Of a DNA stretch of 64,000 bases, positions 60,541-64,000 are shown piece after piece. This DNA is from Candidatus Jettenia caeni. Lineage in GTDB: Bacteria > Planctomycetota > Brocadiia > Brocadiales > Brocadiaceae. The position numbers and the translations under genes were made by a program. The notes under the pieces were generated by a model, which made no database searches, was not told the origin of the DNA, and saw nothing but the letters and a program-made list of their open reading frames with translations. The stretch covers positions 1,116,401-1,180,400 of the forward strand of contig BAFH01000003.1 of the NCBI GenBank assembly GCA_000296795.1. The letters are read 5' to 3'. Position 1 is the stretch's first letter. Each line of letters begins with the position of its first letter.

Positions 60541-61770
60541 ATGGAGGATAGCAGGCTCGTTAAGGTTGAAGACTATGAAGTGATTGTTGGTAGTGAGAAA
60601 GTTGAACGGGTGAGAGAAAAAGCTAAGCTCCTTCAGGATCTTCATGTTGTTCATATAAATTCAACATATTATGGCGGAGGTGTAGCTGAGATATTATCGT
60701 CGTTGATACTTTTGATGAACAGTACCGGTATTAAGACTGGATGGAGAGTGATTCAGGGATCTCCCGATTTTTTCACTATTACGAAAAAGATACACAATGC
60801 CTTGCAGGGTGGGGATATTAATCTTACCGATCGTAAATTGAAGATTTATGAGGATGTTGTGTATGAGAATGCCATTCGAAACCATCTGGATCACGATATG
60901 GTTATTATTCACGATCCTCAACCTCTTCCGATGATCAGGCATTATAAAAGGAAATGCCCCTGGATATGGCGTTGCCATATCGATTTGACAAATCCAAACA
61001 GGGAACTATGGAATTATTTGTCTCCGCTTATAGAAAGATATGATGCTGTAATCTTGAGTATCAGGGAATATCAGCAGAAATTGAAGACACCACAATTATT
61101 TTTTCTGCCGGCAATCAATCCCTTTTCTATTAAAAACCGGGATATGACAGAAGCAGAAATACAAGAGCGTTTGGTACATTATAATATCCCAACAGATCTT
61201 CCTTTGGTAGTACAGGTTTCCCGATTTGACCGATGGAAAGATCCTGAAGGTGTTATTAGGGCATTCAAAATAGCAAGAAAGGAAATTGATTGTACTCTTG
61301 TGTTGTTAGGCAATATTGCAACAGATGACCCGGAAGGAGAAGCGGTGTATGATTCTCTGATTAAACAGAGAGAAGATCGTATCATTATTCTTTCCCATCA
61401 GGATACGGCGCTGGTGAATGCCCTTCAGAGAAGGGCGACTGTTGTGATGCAAAAGTCAATTCGTGAGGGCTTTGGTTTGACCGTAGCAGAAGCCATGTGG
61501 AAGGGTGCCGCTGTTATTGGAGGAAATGTTGGTGGTATACGATATCAGATTGAAGACGGGGTAAATGGATTCCTCGTATCATCTGTAGAGGAAGCAGCAG
61601 ACAGGCTTATTCAGTTACTTAAAAATAAGAAATTGCGGGAAGAAATGGGGCAAAGGGCAAGAGAAACGGTACGGGAGAAGTTTCTCCTGATTCGTCTTTT
61701 GGAGCAATATCTTGACCTGTTCGGGTCTTTTGAGACCCTTTATTTACTGAGAGGGTCAATTGTTGTCTAA
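60541..61770 (+). CDS. treT: TreT-like trehalose synthase (glycosyltransferase family 4)
   Basis: The 409-residue enzyme is a GT-B glycosyltransferase. TreT makes trehalose from NDP-glucose and glucose in one step. Typical marks are HINSTYYGGGVAEILSSL near the N terminus, VIIHDPQPLPMI, VSRFDRWKDPEGVI for the nucleotide-sugar half and EGFGLTVAEAMWKGAAVIGG for the C-terminal EX7E-type motif. Trehalose is a compatible solute. With the N-ATPase upstream this suggests a salt-stress block, but a common regulator is not visible. Confidence 0.9.
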   Translation: MEDSRLVKVEDYEVIVGSEKVERVREKAKLLQDLHVVHINSTYYGGGVAEILSSLILLMNSTGIKTGWRVIQGSPDFFTITKKIHNALQGGDINLTDRKLKIYEDVVYENAIRNHLDHDMVIIHDPQPLPMIRHYKRKCPWIWRCHIDLTNPNRELWNYLSPLIERYDAVILSIREYQQKLKTPQLFFLPAINPFSIKNRDMTEAEIQERLVHYNIPTDLPLVVQVSRFDRWKDPEGVIRAFKIARKEIDCTLVLLGNIATDDPEGEAVYDSLIKQREDRIIILSHQDTALVNALQRRATVVMQKSIREGFGLTVAEAMWKGAAVIGGNVGGIRYQIEDGVNGFLVSSVEEAADRLIQLLKNKKLREEMGQRARETVREKFLLIRLLEQYLDLFGSFETLYLLRGSIVV

Positions 61771-61808
61771 CTCTTTCCTCATAGAGCACAACCTTAAGAA
61801 GCGCTGCA

Positions 61809-61828
61809 GAAAGATGGGAATCTTTTTT
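61809..61828 (+). terminator. Weak terminator-like hairpin after treT
   Basis: AAAGAT (61810-61815), loop GGGA and ATCTTT (61820-61825) are followed by TT and CC. The stem is short and AT-rich, so the stability is low. It would end the N-ATPase-pfkB-treT transcript. Confidence 0.3.
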
Positions 61829-61876
61829 CCTCAATACAATCTAAAATTCTCGTAACAATACTTTGGGAGGTGTCCT

Positions 61877-63016
61877 ATGTTTGGGAATCGAATTACATTA
61901 TTTAAGTTGTTTGGTTTTGAGGTAAAGATTGATATTAGCTGGCTGATTCTTGCAGTACTCATCACCTTTACCTTAGCCAGGGGATTTTTCCCCCATTATT
62001 ATAAGGGTTTGCCACTGTTAACGTATTGGTGGATGGGGTTAAGCGGCGCTTTAGGTTTTTTTGCCTCGATTATTTTCCATGAATTCTGGCACTCCTTTGT
62101 CGCACGGAGATATGGATTGCCGATGAAAGGGATTACCCTGTTTATTTTTGGCGGTGTAGCGGAAATGGGAGATGAGCCTCCCAACGCAAAAACTGAGTTC
62201 CTGATGGCAATTGCCGGTCCTCTTTCAAGTATTTTCCTTGGATTTGGATTCTTTGGGATAAATCTGCTCATTCCCAGGAGTGATCCATTACTGCCAATGA
62301 AAGGTGTAATCGGTTATCTTGCGTATATTAATCTCATTCTGGCAGCATTCAATCTGTTGCCTGCTTTTCCTCTTGATGGGGGACGTATCCTCCGGTCAGC
62401 CATTTGGAAATGGACTGACAATATTCGTTGGGCAACGAGGGTAGCATCATGGACCGGCTCTTTTTTCGGTATAGCGCTTATGATTTTAGGGATTCTTAGT
62501 ATTTTCCAGGGAAATTTTATTGGCGGAATATGGTTCTTTGTGATAGGTATGTTTGTGAAAAATGCGGCTCAAATATCGTATCAGCAAGTGCTGCTCCGTA
62601 ATGTGCTCGCAGGTAAAAGGGTAGGCTATTTTACGAAATTAGATCCTGTTTTTGTGCCGCCTTCAATATCGATAGAGCAGTTTGTGGAAGAGTATTTCTA
62701 CAAATACCACTTCAAAATGTTTCCTGTCGTGGAGGATACAAACATCGTAGGGTGTATCAACATTGCTCAGGTGAAAAATATTCCCCGGAATGAATGGAAC
62801 CAGCATACGGTTAGAGAACTTGCAAAAAAATGTTTGCCTGAAAATACCATTTCTCCGGAAGCCGACACGCTGAAAGCCCTTTCTTTAATGAAACAGAATG
62901 GCAATACTAAGCTTATGGTTGTTGAAGATCGCAAGTTAATCGGTATTATTACTCTCAAAGATATTTTACAGTATTTTTCCGCCAGAATGGATCTGGAAGA
63001 ATACTCGGGAAAATAA
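61877..63016 (+). CDS. Site-2 protease (M50 family) with CBS domains
   Basis: The 379-residue membrane metalloprotease cleaves within membrane helices. Zinc ligands are in HEFWH (H68, E69, H72), and the second motif is LLPAFPLDGGRIL (about 155-167). About six hydrophobic segments cover residues 15-235. Two C-terminal CBS domains (about 250-370) may sense nucleotides and control activity. The membrane-metalloprotease-CBS form (SpoIVFB-like) is common. The ribosome site is GGGAGG. Substrates are unknown; a role in stress signalling is possible. Confidence 0.93.
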   Translation: MFGNRITLFKLFGFEVKIDISWLILAVLITFTLARGFFPHYYKGLPLLTYWWMGLSGALGFFASIIFHEFWHSFVARRYGLPMKGITLFIFGGVAEMGDEPPNAKTEFLMAIAGPLSSIFLGFGFFGINLLIPRSDPLLPMKGVIGYLAYINLILAAFNLLPAFPLDGGRILRSAIWKWTDNIRWATRVASWTGSFFGIALMILGILSIFQGNFIGGIWFFVIGMFVKNAAQISYQQVLLRNVLAGKRVGYFTKLDPVFVPPSISIEQFVEEYFYKYHFKMFPVVEDTNIVGCINIAQVKNIPRNEWNQHTVRELAKKCLPENTISPEADTLKALSLMKQNGNTKLMVVEDRKLIGIITLKDILQYFSARMDLEEYSGK

Positions 63017-63189
63017 CATGCAATAGCACATGCTATCAATTTTATCAACGAAACACGGATGACAAAGAGTATTCGCCAATGGGGAAATGCTGATAGTATT
63101 TTACCCTGTGTTTACCGGTAATTACTTTAATTCGGATTGAAGATATTTTCTTTATCTCTTCCTTCCGGAATCTGAGAAAGAAGTTACCT

Positions 63190-64000
63190 ATGAGAACAGT
63201 ACAATTACGATTTACTGATTTAATTATTGGAAAAATACTATCTTTCCGATGGAATCAAGGTGTAATGAAGATGCTCCCCGTGGCTTGCGTGTGCATACCC
63301 ATTTTGATTCATACCACATCTTCACCTATTTGTGCACAAAATCAGTACATGAAGGATATCTATATTCCATTTGCTATAGAGGCCAAATTGTTAGCTGATG
63401 AAATGACATCTCGCCATTTGATAAATATCCGGACAAAAGATGGTGTTGTTACCCTTTCAGGGTACGTGGATAATCCTCTCGATTGTGAACGAGCAATTAA
63501 GATGGTTGAAGCGATGAGTGATATCCAATCTGTTGTTAACAATATTTCTGTAACTCATATTGTCCGGCCTGATAATCAAATTATGTTCGGCAGGAAAAAG
63601 AATTCCAATTTAACTCATGCGCGGGATTTTCAAAAGATCGATATGGATTTCAAGAAAAGAATACTGCCTCTATCTTATGGTAACTTTATTGCCGGAGCTT
63701 TTCCTGTAGATCCTACAGCTCTTGAGATTAAAAGAAAAATGACTGATACACTACTGCACGAGGATGAACGTGGAAATACATCTGACGAGGAAATTAAAAG
63801 AGCCGTGAGAGATGCTATTTTTCATAATCCAAAGGTAGTTTCAATCAATATACAGGTAGAAGTAAAAGAAGGGGTAGTTATTTTGACCGGTGCAGTAGAT
63901 AACCCGGAAGCGAAAACTGCTGCCGGGGAAGAGGCGAAGAATACGACAGGTGTATTCATGGTTAAAAATTATTTGAGAATACGGCCCTGGATGTTACCCG
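63190..64000 (+). CDS. BON-domain envelope protein (cut by the window edge)
   Basis: An ATG at 63190 opens a frame that runs to the window end (270 codons so far). A hydrophobic stretch near residues 27-46 (...LPVACVCIPILIHTTSSPIC) serves as signal. Two BON domains follow: about 52-118, with NIRTKDGVVTLSGYVDNP, and about 195-262, with QVEVKEGVVILTGAVDNP. BON domains bind membranes or phospholipids and occur in OsmY-like stress proteins. The gene is right after the M50 protease. The C terminus is outside the window. Confidence 0.75.
   Translation, partial: MRTVQLRFTDLIIGKILSFRWNQGVMKMLPVACVCIPILIHTTSSPICAQNQYMKDIYIPFAIEAKLLADEMTSRHLINIRTKDGVVTLSGYVDNPLDCERAIKMVEAMSDIQSVVNNISVTHIVRPDNQIMFGRKKNSNLTHARDFQKIDMDFKKRILPLSYGNFIAGAFPVDPTALEIKRKMTDTLLHEDERGNTSDEEIKRAVRDAIFHNPKVVSINIQVEVKEGVVILTGAVDNPEAKTAAGEEAKNTTGVFMVKNYLRIRPWMLP

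Overview
The window is an AT-rich bacterial chromosome segment, densely coding, with many TTG starts. It most resembles an anammox planctomycete (Brocadiales: Brocadia/Jettenia/Kuenenia type). This is inferred from the gene set: a complete N-type (Na+-ATPase-like) F-ATPase operon in the order D-C-Q-R-B-E-F-A-G next to TreT and PfkB genes, a Gram-negative envelope set (LptE-like, HtrA, SurA-like, RND/TolC), and many short dispersed palindromes. No taxon-specific marker such as hydrazine synthase lies in the window, so the assignment is moderate in confidence.

Layout. 0-7.4 kb: SurA/PpiD-like chaperone (-), topA (+), a coupled small membrane protein-htrA pair (-), a coiled-coil lipoprotein (-) and tmRNA (+). 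7.4-14 kb, accessory: an antitoxin remnant, an asparagine-synthetase homologue without the glutaminase cysteine, two tandem paralogous GNAT/FemAB-like transferases, and a coiled-coil membrane protein. 14-18 kb: aquaporin, CCA-adding enzyme and guaB (all -). 18.2-29.5 kb: a genomic island between guaB and priA. It carries a decayed tyrosine integrase and excisionase, a defence cassette (vsr, dcm with a truncated C terminus, a nuclease-DUF2075 ATPase, a DUF4420 PD-(D/E)XK gene with a truncated N terminus, AIPR), and broken toxin-antitoxin genes (VapC with DUF104 antitoxin; DUF433 with a DUF5615 fragment).

29.6-42.7 kb is a core block: priA (-), then a long + strand run purA-uppS-cdsA-phoH-ybeY-recO-TPR-lptE-folP-cdaA-ybbR-pdxJ, with several overlapping or closely spaced genes. 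It joins purine, isoprenoid carrier, phospholipid, RNA maturation, repair, envelope, folate, c-di-AMP and B6 functions. 43.2-51.6 kb: a TetR-regulated RND pump (regulator, adaptor, transporter), then dapA, folE and a TolC-family channel. 52.5-59.6 kb: the N-ATPase operon, interrupted between atpQ and atpR by a repeat-bearing insertion. 59.6-64 kb: PfkB kinase, TreT-like trehalose synthase, an M50 site-2 protease with CBS domains, and a BON-domain protein cut by the window edge.

The most notable signal is the defence cassette. Both genes flanking the DUF2075 ATPase are cut exactly on the side facing it, as if that gene replaced the ATPase/Z1 module usually found between Dcm and DUF4420. The Cys-less asparagine synthetase with its duplicated GNAT partners is the second candidate for unexplained biology. 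Several short palindromic repeat families occur in two or more intergenic copies.
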